64,000 bases of DNA from Rhodopirellula baltica SH 1. Its GTDB lineage: Bacteria > Planctomycetota > Planctomycetia > Pirellulales > Pirellulaceae. The stretch covers positions 1 to 64,000 of the forward strand of contig NC_005027.1 in assembly GCF_000196115.1 (NCBI RefSeq), given 5' to 3'. Shown here piece by piece: positions 52,395-61,516 of this stretch. Position numbers and translations under genes: made by a program. A model generated the notes under the pieces. The model was not told the origin of the DNA, searched no databases, and saw nothing but the letters and a program-made list of their open reading frames with translations. Numbering within the stretch: position 1 is the first letter of the stretch; each line of letters begins with the position of its first letter.

Positions 52395-53675
52395 TTAGCT
52401 GATTGATGTGGTGAGTTTGGTCAGAAACAGAAACACGGTCACGATGTGGGCAATCACGTAAATCCCGACCGCGACGATTCCCAGCGGAATCAACCAGGAC
52501 ATCCGGACCTTCCAAGTAAGTGATCGGCGGCGCGAAATGTTGTCGACCATTTGGTCGATCGCCGATGGCAGGTGATGATTGTTGGCTGCACTGGTCAGCC
52601 AAGATTGCTCCTTCGCGGTGATGATTTGCGAGCTTCGCAGAGCGACGGGAAACGTGGTTCCGTTTTCGATCAACTGGGATGCCTTGCGGCATCGCTTTCG
52701 AATCCAATGATTGCGAGATGATTGCGATGCCAATCTCAGTAGTTCCGACTCGGCATGTTCCGATCGCATGCCAATGCTCAGCGAACGCAATATCTCGCAA
52801 CGCCAACGAGCGATGGAATCTTTGCCGAACCACGGGATCCACCGGATCAACCAGGCGGGTTGCCAGCGAATCAAGATCGCCATCACGAACCAAATGAAAA
52901 CGAGGATCATCACGCCTTCATAGATGGACATGATGGTTTGCAACAAGTCATGGATGTTTGACTTGAGATTGAAAAATTCATCGGCGATTTTCTCAAACCG
53001 TTTGAATAGGAAATCTCGCATCAAGTACCCCAAACCCCACGCCAGAAACAGTGTGGCGATCAGGTAGATCAGTTGTTCCGCCACGATCGGAGCGGAGACG
53101 GGTGTGCCCCCGTCGATGCTTTGTTGTTGGCGAACATGTGACCGGAGAGTTTCGTCGTCAAACGAGTTGGGCGGCGTGGTTGTGGCCTGAGGATGCTGAA
53201 TCGCAGCCAATGTGTCCGCGGTGATTGGCAGCTTCGATCGCCGGACCGCTTTGACCAAAGATTCGCCGCGCATCAAACGTGCCGAGAAAGTCTTGCCTTG
53301 GAAAGCAATGCGACTGGACGAACCATTGGCGAGCGATTCCGCCAGGACAGGAACCGAGGCTCGAGTGCCGGCAGCCAATCGCATCCAACGGTTCAACGAC
53401 TCGGCCTCTTCGCGGTAAGTCCAACGCCTGGCGACGAACAGCGATCCGATCATCATTGCCAGCAACACAAACGTGATCGGATGGGGCGCCGAGCTCGCCA
53501 AAGCGATGATACTGGTTGACCAGAGCACCCATTCAAGAAATGCAAAGACTCGAATGGTAAAGGGACGAAATCGCGGAACTGGCTGCGTGATCAAATTCCA
53601 CTTGATCGTACGCAATGTGGCGGCGAACAATCCGCACGCGATAGAACCTAGGATGAAGGGCAGTGAGTGTCCCAT
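52395..53675 (-). CDS. GspF-like inner-membrane platform protein, copy 3
   Basis: 426 residues from ATG 53675; GTG 53687 is possible but overlaps the upstream gene more. Two GspF half-domains are visible: LNRWMRLAAGTRASVPVLAE with RLMRGESLVKAVRR, and a second EILRSLSIGMRSEHAESEL with CRKASQLIENGTTFPVAL. Each is followed by membrane segments (ILVFIWFVMAILI; LIPLGIVAVGIYVIAHIVTV). GspF spans the inner membrane and passes ATPase motion to the pseudopilus. This is the third GspF-like gene in a row. Confidence 0.78.
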   Translation of the reverse strand: MGHSLPFILGSIACGLFAATLRTIKWNLITQPVPRFRPFTIRVFAFLEWVLWSTSIIALASSAPHPITFVLLAMMIGSLFVARRWTYREEAESLNRWMRLAAGTRASVPVLAESLANGSSSRIAFQGKTFSARLMRGESLVKAVRRSKLPITADTLAAIQHPQATTTPPNSFDDETLRSHVRQQQSIDGGTPVSAPIVAEQLIYLIATLFLAWGLGYLMRDFLFKRFEKIADEFFNLKSNIHDLLQTIMSIYEGVMILVFIWFVMAILIRWQPAWLIRWIPWFGKDSIARWRCEILRSLSIGMRSEHAESELLRLASQSSRNHWIRKRCRKASQLIENGTTFPVALRSSQIITAKEQSWLTSAANNHHLPSAIDQMVDNISRRRSLTWKVRMSWLIPLGIVAVGIYVIAHIVTVFLFLTKLTTSIS

Positions 53676-53677
53676 TT

Positions 53678-54487
53678 CTAAAACCACCAGCCGGTGAATG
53701 TCAGGCCCTCTATCATCAAAACGATGTTTGTGTTGGTCGCCAAGATTGCAAGTCCGGCGGTGAACAACGAACCAATCAACCCTACTCGGAAGAGATGTCT
53801 GACGGTGCGCTGCGATCTTGTTTGAAGCAACCAGTGGCTATCCGACGCTGCTCGGTGCCACATGTGGATGGTCTCCTCACGTGACAGCTGGCTTTGACCA
53901 ATCGCAATCACCGCCGCCAAGGGATGGTCTTTGATTGGTGGGCGGAGAAGGGCGTTTTCCCATGATTGGCCGGAGTCCAATCTCGCGGCGGAGCGATCGA
54001 TCCAAAGCCGAAGCGGAGTGAATCGAGTTTCGTCAGAGGCGGCTCGAAAGGCGTCGCCATAAGTTTTTGAGTTGACCACCGATCGATAAATCGATTGACA
54101 GAAATTGGCCAGGGCGATCGTCTGGATCGCTCGCCCAAGCCCAGGGATTTTGCTGACAATCGTTGCAATGACAACCGGCAAACTGCCGCGAAGAGAGAGT
54201 TGAACCAGGATCCAGATAACACTCGCGGCCACAGCGATGCCAGCGTAAACCCAGATCAAGCTTCGCATCCAAGTGATCAACACCTCTTTCTCTTCCCAAC
54301 CCACGTAGTAGACGGCGTCCTCACTGAGTTCTGCGACCGCGGAGAGCAGAAAGGCACCCACCGCCAAAGCGGCGATTAGGTAGATGAAGCTAACCGTGGT
54401 TGCGCGAGACAGACTGGATCGAGCGTCATCTCGGATGACGGACCACATTTCTGCTTCGGCTTGGTCAGAGATGGTCGGAGAAGTCAT
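53678..54487 (-). CDS. GspF-like inner-membrane platform protein, copy 2
   Basis: 269 residues from ATG 54487, overlapping the upstream stop by one nucleotide (TGATG). Membrane segments include TVSFIYLIAALAVGAFLLSA and LIWVYAGIAVAASVIWILVQ. The cytoplasmic half-domain YRSVVNSKTYGDAFRAASDE through RLDSGQSWENALLRPPIKD is the GspF pattern, with a final hydrophobic segment. At 269 residues it carries one half-domain rather than the usual two. Confidence 0.72.
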   Translation of the reverse strand: MTSPTISDQAEAEMWSVIRDDARSSLSRATTVSFIYLIAALAVGAFLLSAVAELSEDAVYYVGWEEKEVLITWMRSLIWVYAGIAVAASVIWILVQLSLRGSLPVVIATIVSKIPGLGRAIQTIALANFCQSIYRSVVNSKTYGDAFRAASDETRFTPLRLWIDRSAARLDSGQSWENALLRPPIKDHPLAAVIAIGQSQLSREETIHMWHRAASDSHWLLQTRSQRTVRHLFRVGLIGSLFTAGLAILATNTNIVLMIEGLTFTGWWF

Positions 54488-55539
54488 CAAACGAACTCCC
54501 CAATAGCATTCAGGAGCGGTGATATCGCCGTCCGCAACAAAACGATGATGATCGCAATCATCACTATCCACGCGATCCAGTGGGGGACGTTTTGCAACCA
54601 CCAACTTTGTTGCCGATTCGCTCTTTCATCGTGCAATTCGCTTAGCTTGCGCAAGTCATGGGCGATCAAGTCGGCATCTCGTTTGCCGGTTACCAAGTCA
54701 ACGACACATTCTTTGACCGGAGCCGGTGTGTCAGGAGGGAAGTCGAGCAATTGTTCGGACGTCGCACCGGCACGGACATTCGTTGCCACTGTTCGCCAGA
54801 GGGCGGGCGTATCCGAAACAGCGACTTCCGCGGCGGAGTCGATTGCTCGAGCGGTATCGATGTTCGCGTTTGGGATTTCAATCTGGATCGCCAGCCATCG
54901 ACAAAACGTGGCCAAGTGACGAGAGGGTTGTGCGTGGCGGATCGAACGACGAATTCCCCAGTTCATCCACGCCGCGAAGCACGCGAGAATGACGATCACG
55001 ATCAATGCGGCAAACAGGTAGTGTTGCACAAACGTTTGGGCGATCTGTTCGACGGAAGGTGCAAAGGGTGACGCGATGTGTTGCGATTCGGCGATCGAAA
55101 TCAAGATCCATGGCAAGACAAAGAACGCCACCACCGCAGCGACCAACATGTTGAGAATCGGATTGATTGCAGCCAGCCAAACTTGTCGTCGTTGGTCCTC
55201 GCGTTGGCGGATCAGTCGGGCGGTTTCGTGGATGGCCGCCGTGGAACCAGTCTCAGCCATGATTTGCATGGCGATGCGAATCGGCGTTTGATACGGCAAG
55301 GACAACGAGGCCATCGCGACTGATGGGGATTGGCCATGCTTGACCCGCGCACGAACAAACTCTGCGGCGCGACCGAGACGCCCGAGTGCCACGTCATTCA
55401 ATCCTGCCAGGCCGGATACGAGTGAACGCCCTGAAGCGGCCATCGCGGAGACCTCCTCCAGCAACATCGCGAGCGACTCGTCGTTGAGTTGGAACGATTT
55501 GGTTGACGAGGCGGGTGTCGGAGTGGGGTTGCTCGTCAT
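54487..55539 (-). CDS. GspF-like inner-membrane platform protein, copy 1
   Basis: 350 residues from ATG 55539 (4-nt overlap with the gspE stop). A first half-domain (SLAMLLEEVSAMAASGRSLV and RVKHGQSPSVAMASL) leads to membrane helix LNMLVAAVVAFFVLPWILIS, then a second half-domain (FCRWLAIQIEIPNANIDTA) and a C-terminal helix WIAWIVMIAIIIVLLRTAI. The organisation is that of full-length GspF/PilC. It is the first of three consecutive GspF-like genes. Confidence 0.8.
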   Translation of the reverse strand: MTSNPTPTPASSTKSFQLNDESLAMLLEEVSAMAASGRSLVSGLAGLNDVALGRLGRAAEFVRARVKHGQSPSVAMASLSLPYQTPIRIAMQIMAETGSTAAIHETARLIRQREDQRRQVWLAAINPILNMLVAAVVAFFVLPWILISIAESQHIASPFAPSVEQIAQTFVQHYLFAALIVIVILACFAAWMNWGIRRSIRHAQPSRHLATFCRWLAIQIEIPNANIDTARAIDSAAEVAVSDTPALWRTVATNVRAGATSEQLLDFPPDTPAPVKECVVDLVTGKRDADLIAHDLRKLSELHDERANRQQSWWLQNVPHWIAWIVMIAIIIVLLRTAISPLLNAIGEFV

Positions 55540-56747
55540 GACGTTCGCCCCAAAACGCGGAAGACTTCTTCCTGGTCGGTGACGCGTTCTTCAATCAATC
55601 GTTCGGCTTGGTGACGCAGCGATTCGATTCCGGCCGCTTCGAGGATTCGGTCGAGTTCCAGTGCGGGCAATTGCTTTGCCAAGGCATCGAAGATGGCCGG
55701 TCCACATTGGGAATGGTTTAAGTCAACGATTTGTGAGACCGGCACCCGGCCAGCGTATCCCGTGCCGTGACAGCAAGAACAATCCCGCGATGCCTTTGGG
55801 CCGGCGTCGCAGGCATCGCATCGTCGGCGCAGCAATCGTTGGCACATCACGCCACGCAGTCCGCTTTGAATCGCGAAAGTAGGCAAATTCATTTGCACCA
55901 ATCGACGCAACGTTCCGCCCACGGTTCCCGCATGAATCGACGAGAAACAAAGGTGACCCGTCATCGATGCGGCCAGCACAGCCTCGGCGGTTTCAACGTC
56001 GCGAATTTCGCTGACCAACAACACCTCCGCATCTTGTCGGACGGCGGCACGCATCGCGGACGCCAGTGTCAAACCGCTGCCGGATTGCAGTTGGCTTTGA
56101 CTGATCGAGTCGATCACGGATTCGATTGGGTCCTCGATCGATAGAACGCTCCTGCGAAACTCTCCGCCGGCGATGTGCGACAGGCAGGCGTACAGCGTCG
56201 TCGTCTTCCCGCTCCCGGCAGGCCCGGCGACCAACAACCAACCATCGCGAGCGTCGCAAATCGTTTGGAGACGATCCAGCGTGCAAGCACCAAGGCCGAG
56301 TTCGTGCAACTGTCGAACGCTTTCGCGTTCTTCCATGATTCGGATGGCGGCACGATTGCCATGAACGGTCGGGAAGACTCCCAATCGCATCTCACGCTCG
56401 AGATCGCTTCCGTTGCGTTCTGCATCGCCACTTCGCCAACGCAGCGGTCCTTCCTGAGGCACTCCCATCCGGTACGACGGCAATCCCGCCAGCGCCATCA
56501 GTCGTGCTACTGGATCGCTTTCGTCGCTCCGTGGGAATGATTCAACTGGTTGCAGTACGCCGTCGATTCGAAAGGAGATCTCCCACGATTCCATTCGCGG
56601 TTGAATGTGCACGTCGCTGGCACCGCACTGGATGGCAGACGTCAAGCAAGACTGGATCACTTCGATTGCGAAGTTAGGATCCGCGGGAGACAGACGAGAC
56701 GCGGGGCTGATCACCGATGAAAGTTCTCCAGCGAAAATTCGGGGCAC
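55536..56747 (-). CDS. GspE/PilB-type secretion ATPase, short form
   Basis: 403 residues from GTG 56747; no ATG is available between the upstream TAA and this codon. Visible motifs: the N-terminal CGASDVHIQPR and WEISFRIDGVL, Walker A GPAGSGKTTTLYA (about 175-187), Asp box LSIEDPIES, Walker B ALVSEIRDVETA-like, and the C4 zinc motif RRRCDACDAG with DCSCCHGTGYAGRV. The usual N-terminal N1 domain of GspE (about 150 residues) is missing. As the only ATPase in the operon it should power pseudopilus assembly. It is the first gene of the operon. Confidence 0.88.
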   Translation of the reverse strand: MPRIFAGELSSVISPASRLSPADPNFAIEVIQSCLTSAIQCGASDVHIQPRMESWEISFRIDGVLQPVESFPRSDESDPVARLMALAGLPSYRMGVPQEGPLRWRSGDAERNGSDLEREMRLGVFPTVHGNRAAIRIMEERESVRQLHELGLGACTLDRLQTICDARDGWLLVAGPAGSGKTTTLYACLSHIAGGEFRRSVLSIEDPIESVIDSISQSQLQSGSGLTLASAMRAAVRQDAEVLLVSEIRDVETAEAVLAASMTGHLCFSSIHAGTVGGTLRRLVQMNLPTFAIQSGLRGVMCQRLLRRRCDACDAGPKASRDCSCCHGTGYAGRVPVSQIVDLNHSQCGPAIFDALAKQLPALELDRILEAAGIESLRHQAERLIEERVTDQEEVFRVLGRTS

Positions 56748-56877
56748 GAAACCGCCACGTGCCGCAGGACGTTAGACTAACGGATTCCCCCGAGGGAAGT
56801 ATGCGTCGAGCGTAAAAAGTTTCGAACAAGACAACAGGCTGGAAGCCGATCCCACTTTCTATCTGTGCGAGGATGAC

Positions 56878-58119
56878 ATGAAGCGATCACAACGTCGAAA
56901 CGGATTCACTCTGTTGGAGTTGCTCGTTGTGACCGGCGTCATTGGGATCCTGATTGGGTTGTTGTTGCCTGCGGTGCAGGCGGCACGTGAGGCGGCAAGG
57001 CGAATGAGCTGCAGCAACAACCTTGGGCAAATCGCTCTTGGCGTGACTCAGTACCACGACGCGTTTGGGCATCTGCCACCGCATGGAACCGGGACGTTCA
57101 ACAACGCCAATGATCCGCTGACCACCAACCAGTTTCGGTTGAGTTATCTGGTGTCGATCACTCCGTTCGTTGGCAAGGTTCCTCTGTGGGAAGCGATCAG
57201 CGAAGGCTATGTGGGGCAGCCGCCGGAGGGCGATCACAGTGATGTGGATTACGACTTCTTACCCTACGACGAAGTGGATTATGGAGTGATGGGCGGGGGT
57301 GACGTGCAACATCGGTATGAACCCATGGGACCATCGCCTTCCATCGCGGCGTACACCCCATGGGAAAACGAAGTCGGGATGTATCGGTGCCCATCTGATC
57401 CCGGATTGGGATCGCCCTCGCTCGGGCGAACGAACTACGCCGCGTGCCTTGGTGATGCGATCGAAGGGTTGGATGAAGGATTGTGGATACACGACGGAAC
57501 CGCTTGGTCAGCCAGTGGCAAGTTGCAAATGGAAGCGACCGGGCGCGGTATGTTCGTGCCTCGCAAGATCACGTCCTACAGCGATGTGAAAGACGGTTTG
57601 TCCGCGACGATTTTGCTTGGGGAGATTTGCACGGACTTGGGCGACAACGACATTCGAACGTTTCCTTCGTTGAACAACGGCTGGGGCGGCGGCGTGCTGG
57701 ATGATGTCGCGATCTGTCGAACGCAAATCGATTCCACGCGGCCTATGTTTTGGGAAGCTGGGAAGGTTCAGCTTCCAACCAACCCAGGGCATGGACGCGG
57801 TGCTCGCTGGGCAGACGCGTCGTCTTTGATGACCGGGTTCAACACGACATTGCGTCCCAATGCAGAAATTTGTTTTGGGGGCAATGCAACCACGATCGGC
57901 ACGCTGACGATGAGCAGCCGTCATCAGGGCGGCGGCCATATCGCGATGGCGGACGGATCGATCAAATTCATCACCGATTCGATTGATGCCGGGTGGGGTG
58001 CTGGGACCGTGATTCTCAATGGGGAAGGCGAGCGCGCACCCGGGAGTCCCAGTCCTTTCGGATTGTGGGGCGCTCTTGGTACTCGTGATCAGAGTGAGAT
58101 GTTCGACTATGAATACTGA
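56878..58119 (+). CDS. DUF1559-type prepilin, large
   Basis: 413 residues from ATG 56878 with GAGG seven bases upstream. The leader MKRSQRRNG precedes FTLLELLVVTGVIGILIGL, the type IV prepilin signal with Glu5. The DUF1559 domain follows: EAARRMSCSNNLGQIALGV, MYRCPSDPGLGSPSLGRTN and the C-terminal GGHIAMADGSIKFITDSID (H-x-DG-like motif). Divergent from the pseudopilin operon across 130 bp, so it could share its regulation. It is a plausible major subunit or substrate of the same platform. Confidence 0.9.
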   Translation: MKRSQRRNGFTLLELLVVTGVIGILIGLLLPAVQAAREAARRMSCSNNLGQIALGVTQYHDAFGHLPPHGTGTFNNANDPLTTNQFRLSYLVSITPFVGKVPLWEAISEGYVGQPPEGDHSDVDYDFLPYDEVDYGVMGGGDVQHRYEPMGPSPSIAAYTPWENEVGMYRCPSDPGLGSPSLGRTNYAACLGDAIEGLDEGLWIHDGTAWSASGKLQMEATGRGMFVPRKITSYSDVKDGLSATILLGEICTDLGDNDIRTFPSLNNGWGGGVLDDVAICRTQIDSTRPMFWEAGKVQLPTNPGHGRGARWADASSLMTGFNTTLRPNAEICFGGNATTIGTLTMSSRHQGGGHIAMADGSIKFITDSIDAGWGAGTVILNGEGERAPGSPSPFGLWGALGTRDQSEMFDYEY

Positions 58120-58153
58120 TTCTCGTTTGTATTCAGGCCGTTGGCATCGGCTG

Positions 58154-58612
58154 TAGCACGGTGGTCTCCACCGTGAGTTTGCGCTCGTCTCGGTGGGGGA
58201 CCACCGAGTTACAGGTTGGGATGCTAGGTTGCCTTCGTAGGCCGGACCGAAACGAAGTGGAGTTCCGGCAGCTCTCTGAACGCTGACACGCAAACGACAG
58301 ACAACAATCGTTCGACACTGCCGTAGCACGGTGGTCCCCACCGTGAGTTTGCGCTCGTCTCAGTGGAGGACCACCGAGTTACAGGTTGGGATGCTAGGTT
58401 GCCTTCGTAGGCCGGACCGAAACGAAGTGGAGTTCCGGCAGCTCTCTAAACGCCAACACGCAAACAACTGAGAACAATGGTTTGACTCTTCCGTAGCACG
58501 GTGGTCTCCACCGTGAGTTCGCGTATGTCTCGGTGGAGGACCACTGAGCTACAGGTTGGGATGCTGGGTTGCCTTCGTAGGCCGGACCGAAACGAAGTGG
58601 AGTTCCGGCATT
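58154..58612. repeat. three tandem repeats of about 170 bp
   Basis: Units begin with GTAGCACGGTGGTC at 58154, 58323 and 58493 (spacings 169 and 170; the third is cut short). Each holds CGGTGGTCTCCACCG, a nearly perfect palindrome, then TCGGTGGAGGACCACCGAG and a second pair CCGGACCGAAACG/CTTCGTTTCGGTCC-like. They lie downstream of the prepilin gene and upstream of the convergent metallopeptidase. Short minus-strand frames across them are repeat translations. Confidence 0.9.
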
Positions 58613-58616
58613 CACT

Positions 58617-59468
58617 TCAAAGTTGGTCGGCTTGGAAGGTGTCGCCTTGATTCAGGTCACCTGTTTTCAAGCCTTTGGTGAACCAACGCAATCGCTGTTC
58701 GCTGGTGCCGTGGTTGAAAGTCTCGGGTTGGACGTAACCTCGGCTACGTTTTTGCAGCGTGTCGTCGCCGATGGCCCGCGCGGCCGTCATCGCTTCTTCG
58801 ATGTCCCCGTCTTCAATGATGCGGTATTTCTTTTCCGCATGATGCAGCATCACTCCAGCGAAGAAGTCGGCTTGCAATTCCAATCGAACCGAATACTTGT
58901 TGTATTCGACTTCGGGAACCCTTTGGCGAATTTGATCCAGTTGGTCGGTGTATCCCAGCAGGTTCTGAACGTGATGGCCAACTTCATGGGCGACCACATA
59001 GGCTTGTGCAAAGTCCCCCGGTGCACCGAGTTGGCGAGCGAGTTGGCCGAAAAAGGATGTGTCGAGATAAACCTTTTCATCGGCCGGGCAATAGAAAGGG
59101 CCCGTGCCGCTGCTGGCCATGCCGCATCCGCTGTTGACCTGGTCTTTGAAAAGCACCAACGTCGGTTTTTTGTAGTCGCGACCGGCCTGAGCAAACAGAT
59201 CCGTCCAGACATCTTCGGTGTCAGCGAACACCGTGCTGACAAATTCGCCGGCTTCGATTTCTTGCGGGGTCAGCTCGACTTCGCCGCCGGCACCACCGGG
59301 GGCAGGTTGTTGAGCGGCTTGTTGTAGAAACTGCTGTGGGTTGCCGCCCAGCAATCCGATGATGATCGCGATGACAATCACTCCGATTCCGCCACCGACC
59401 ACCGCGCCACCGCCGCTGGTTCGACGATCTTCCACATTGTCACTTTGTCGTCGTCCACGCCAACGCAT
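58617..59468 (-). CDS. neutral zinc metallopeptidase, YpfJ family
   Basis: 283 residues from ATG 59468 (RWRGRRQSDNVEDRRT is the standard start of this family). One membrane helix (VVGGGIGVIVIAIIIGLLGG) is followed by the peptidase domain with the HExxH motif in AYVVAHEVGHHVQNLLGY and the third ligand region RLELQADFFAGVML. The C-terminus contains TFNHGTSEQRLRWF. It is anchored in the inner membrane with the catalytic domain outside. The start codon is placed before the conserved motif; the frame is open to 59636. The 170-bp repeats lie downstream. Confidence 0.92.
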   Translation of the reverse strand: MRWRGRRQSDNVEDRRTSGGGAVVGGGIGVIVIAIIIGLLGGNPQQFLQQAAQQPAPGGAGGEVELTPQEIEAGEFVSTVFADTEDVWTDLFAQAGRDYKKPTLVLFKDQVNSGCGMASSGTGPFYCPADEKVYLDTSFFGQLARQLGAPGDFAQAYVVAHEVGHHVQNLLGYTDQLDQIRQRVPEVEYNKYSVRLELQADFFAGVMLHHAEKKYRIIEDGDIEEAMTAARAIGDDTLQKRSRGYVQPETFNHGTSEQRLRWFTKGLKTGDLNQGDTFQADQL

Positions 59469-59846
59469 GCCGCACCTGCTGTTTGATTCGTTTTTGAAAA
59501 GAAAAGGGCGTCGGTCCAATCGGAGACGCTCGCGAATTGTCACACAATTGTTCAGGTGAGAAAAGCATTGGGAAGGGAACTGCAACCGCTGGAAAGTGTG
59601 CCACTGTCGTGCCGAGGGATATCCCTCAGTCGGCATTGATCCAGTGCAAAACTGGGGTCAGCGGAAACGCCCAGTGTGCGTTGGATTGTCGCGAAACCGG
59701 TTGTGACCTAGGTTTGGCGTGAGAATCAGCAATTCAGTGGGCAAATGAAACCAATTGGCCCCCTCATTTGGCTGTTCTTGGAACGCGAATGGGCCCCATC
59801 AGGGTAAGATGGCTCGCCTATTCAGCCCTCTTATCAATTCGCCGGT
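59469..59846. other. intergenic region between divergent genes
   Basis: About 380 bp between the YpfJ-like gene (minus) and ygfZ (plus). No gene or clear repeat is seen. It must hold the promoters of both. Confidence 0.4.
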
Positions 59847-60875
59847 ATGCCATCTTCTTTGTCGCTGATCCGATTGCCCGCTTTGTCGATTGTGGATTTG
59901 GTGGGTGCAGACGCCACCGCGATCCTGCACAACTTGACCACAAACGACGTCAAAAAGCTGACCGCCGATGGTCCGCAGCACGCTGGATTGGAAACGTTCA
60001 TCACCAATGTTCGTGGAAAGTGCTTGGGACACGTCGTCGTCTTTGCCACGCAAGATGGCTACCGAATGATTGGTGCTCCAGGCATCGTCGCGACCGCTGA
60101 CAACTCTGGTACCGTCCGCCAGTCACAAGCGATCGCGGAACACGCCGACCGATACACCATTCGCGAAGACGCGACGCCGGTGATTCGTGACGAAGAGTTG
60201 GCCGCTTGGATGGTCATCGATGGTGACGCTGAACCAGTTCAGACGACTCCGTTGCCGAACATGACCAACCAAGACGGCGTCGATTCGTATCAGTTGCCGT
60301 GGGTAAAATCCGGCACATTGTTCCTGCTGCCGATCGATACCGCCGCGGAACATCCATCGCGGATCGCGGACCGTTTGGGTGTGAATGCCGAATCGTTGGC
60401 GATGGGTGACGAAAACGATTTTCATGTTCACCGCGTTGCGGCCGGGTTCCCATGGTTCGGGATCGATCTGACCGACGCTCATCTGCCGCAAGAAGCCGAT
60501 CGAGAAACCCAAACGATCAGCTTCACAAAGGGCTGCTATCTCGGGCAAGAAACCGTGGCCCGGCTCGACGCATTGGGTCAGGTCCAAAAGAAATTGGTGC
60601 GTTGGAAATTGTCAGGTTTGCCCGCGGGGGCTGAGCCGGCGGCGGACGACAAACTGCGAGCGTTGGACGCACCGGAGGATGCCAAGCCGGTCGGCAGAAT
60701 CACCAGCGTTGGGCGGATCGACGATCAAGGCGAAGGATTGGCGATGGGCTATGCCCGCCGGAGCCATTTCGAAGCCGGTGAGAAATTGGCCGGCATGATA
60801 TCGGCGGGGGACGTGGGCGATGTGGCCTACACCGCAGAAGTGTTACCGCCCGTGTTGGGAGATTCGCCGGAATGA
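59847..60875 (+). CDS. ygfZ: folate-binding YgfZ/GcvT-like protein
   Basis: 342 residues from ATG 59847. The family signature KGCYLGQE (about residues 228-235, Cys230) is present, preceded by AGFPWFGIDLTDAHLPQEAD. The N-terminal half resembles the aminomethyltransferase fold (RLPALSIVDLVGADATAIL). YgfZ binds tetrahydrofolate and supports iron-sulfur enzymes such as MiaB. The protein is cytoplasmic. Its stop overlaps the start of the next gene by 4 nt (ATGA), indicating translational coupling to a sigma factor. Confidence 0.92.
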   Translation: MPSSLSLIRLPALSIVDLVGADATAILHNLTTNDVKKLTADGPQHAGLETFITNVRGKCLGHVVVFATQDGYRMIGAPGIVATADNSGTVRQSQAIAEHADRYTIREDATPVIRDEELAAWMVIDGDAEPVQTTPLPNMTNQDGVDSYQLPWVKSGTLFLLPIDTAAEHPSRIADRLGVNAESLAMGDENDFHVHRVAAGFPWFGIDLTDAHLPQEADRETQTISFTKGCYLGQETVARLDALGQVQKKLVRWKLSGLPAGAEPAADDKLRALDAPEDAKPVGRITSVGRIDDQGEGLAMGYARRSHFEAGEKLAGMISAGDVGDVAYTAEVLPPVLGDSPE

Positions 60876-61516
60876 ACGATTTAACGCTCGAAGAGTTCGC
60901 CGATCTGTTGGAACTGGTTCGCCAGGGCGACGACGACGCAACCGCGGTCTTGTGGGAACGTTACTTCCAACCCCTCGTTCGGCTGGCAGGAACTCGACTG
61001 CCAAAGAACCTTCGGCGGTCTGGCGACGAAGAAGACATAGCGCTCTCTGCGTTTCACAGTTTCATTGCGGGAGTTCGACGTGAAAAGTTCCCCGATTTGT
61101 CGGGGCCGGATAATTTGTGGGGATTGCTGATCACGTTGACCAGCCGAAAGGTGAACGCTCATTTGCGTCGTCAAACGCGGCAAAAACGCGGTGGCGGCCA
61201 AGTCCGCGGTGAGTCAGTCTTCTTGGACGCGTCGGGCGATTCCGGCCGGGCTGGGTTGGAACAATTCGCTGGACGAGGCGAATCCGACAACACTCCACCG
61301 GATTTGAGGTTGGAATTGGCGGAGGCGTGCGAGAGATTGTTGGATGATTTGCCGGACGAACAATTGCGAGAAATCGCAGTGATGCGGATGGATGGTTTTT
61401 TGGTAGACGAGATCGCGACCAAATTGGGCGTGAGCAAACGTGCGGTCGAACGAAGACTGCAGTTAATTCGCAAAACGTGGACCGAAGCGGCGGAGTCCGT
61501 GCCCGACCAAACATAA
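60872..61516 (+). CDS. ECF-type RNA polymerase sigma factor
   Basis: 214 residues from ATG 60872. Region 2 (LLELVRQGDDDATAVLWERYF, LRRSGDEEDIALSAFHSF) and region 4 (LRLELAEACERLLDDLPDEQ, DGFLVDEIATKLGVSKRAVE as the helix-turn-helix) are both visible, joined by a basic/Gly-rich linker (RQKRGGGQVRGES). This is the planctomycete ECF group that often sits beside a Ser/Thr kinase, as here: the kinase start is 61 bp downstream. Cytoplasmic; no anti-sigma factor is adjacent. It shares a transcript with ygfZ by overlap. Confidence 0.9.
   Translation: MNDLTLEEFADLLELVRQGDDDATAVLWERYFQPLVRLAGTRLPKNLRRSGDEEDIALSAFHSFIAGVRREKFPDLSGPDNLWGLLITLTSRKVNAHLRRQTRQKRGGGQVRGESVFLDASGDSGRAGLEQFAGRGESDNTPPDLRLELAEACERLLDDLPDEQLREIAVMRMDGFLVDEIATKLGVSKRAVERRLQLIRKTWTEAAESVPDQT

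Noticed and set aside
52387-52893. A 168-codon minus-strand frame inside the GspF-like gene
   Set aside because: Shadow frame of the larger GspF-like gene on the same strand.
58133-58615. Short minus-strand frames across the 170-bp repeats
   Set aside because: Same reason: they reflect repeated DNA, not a protein family.
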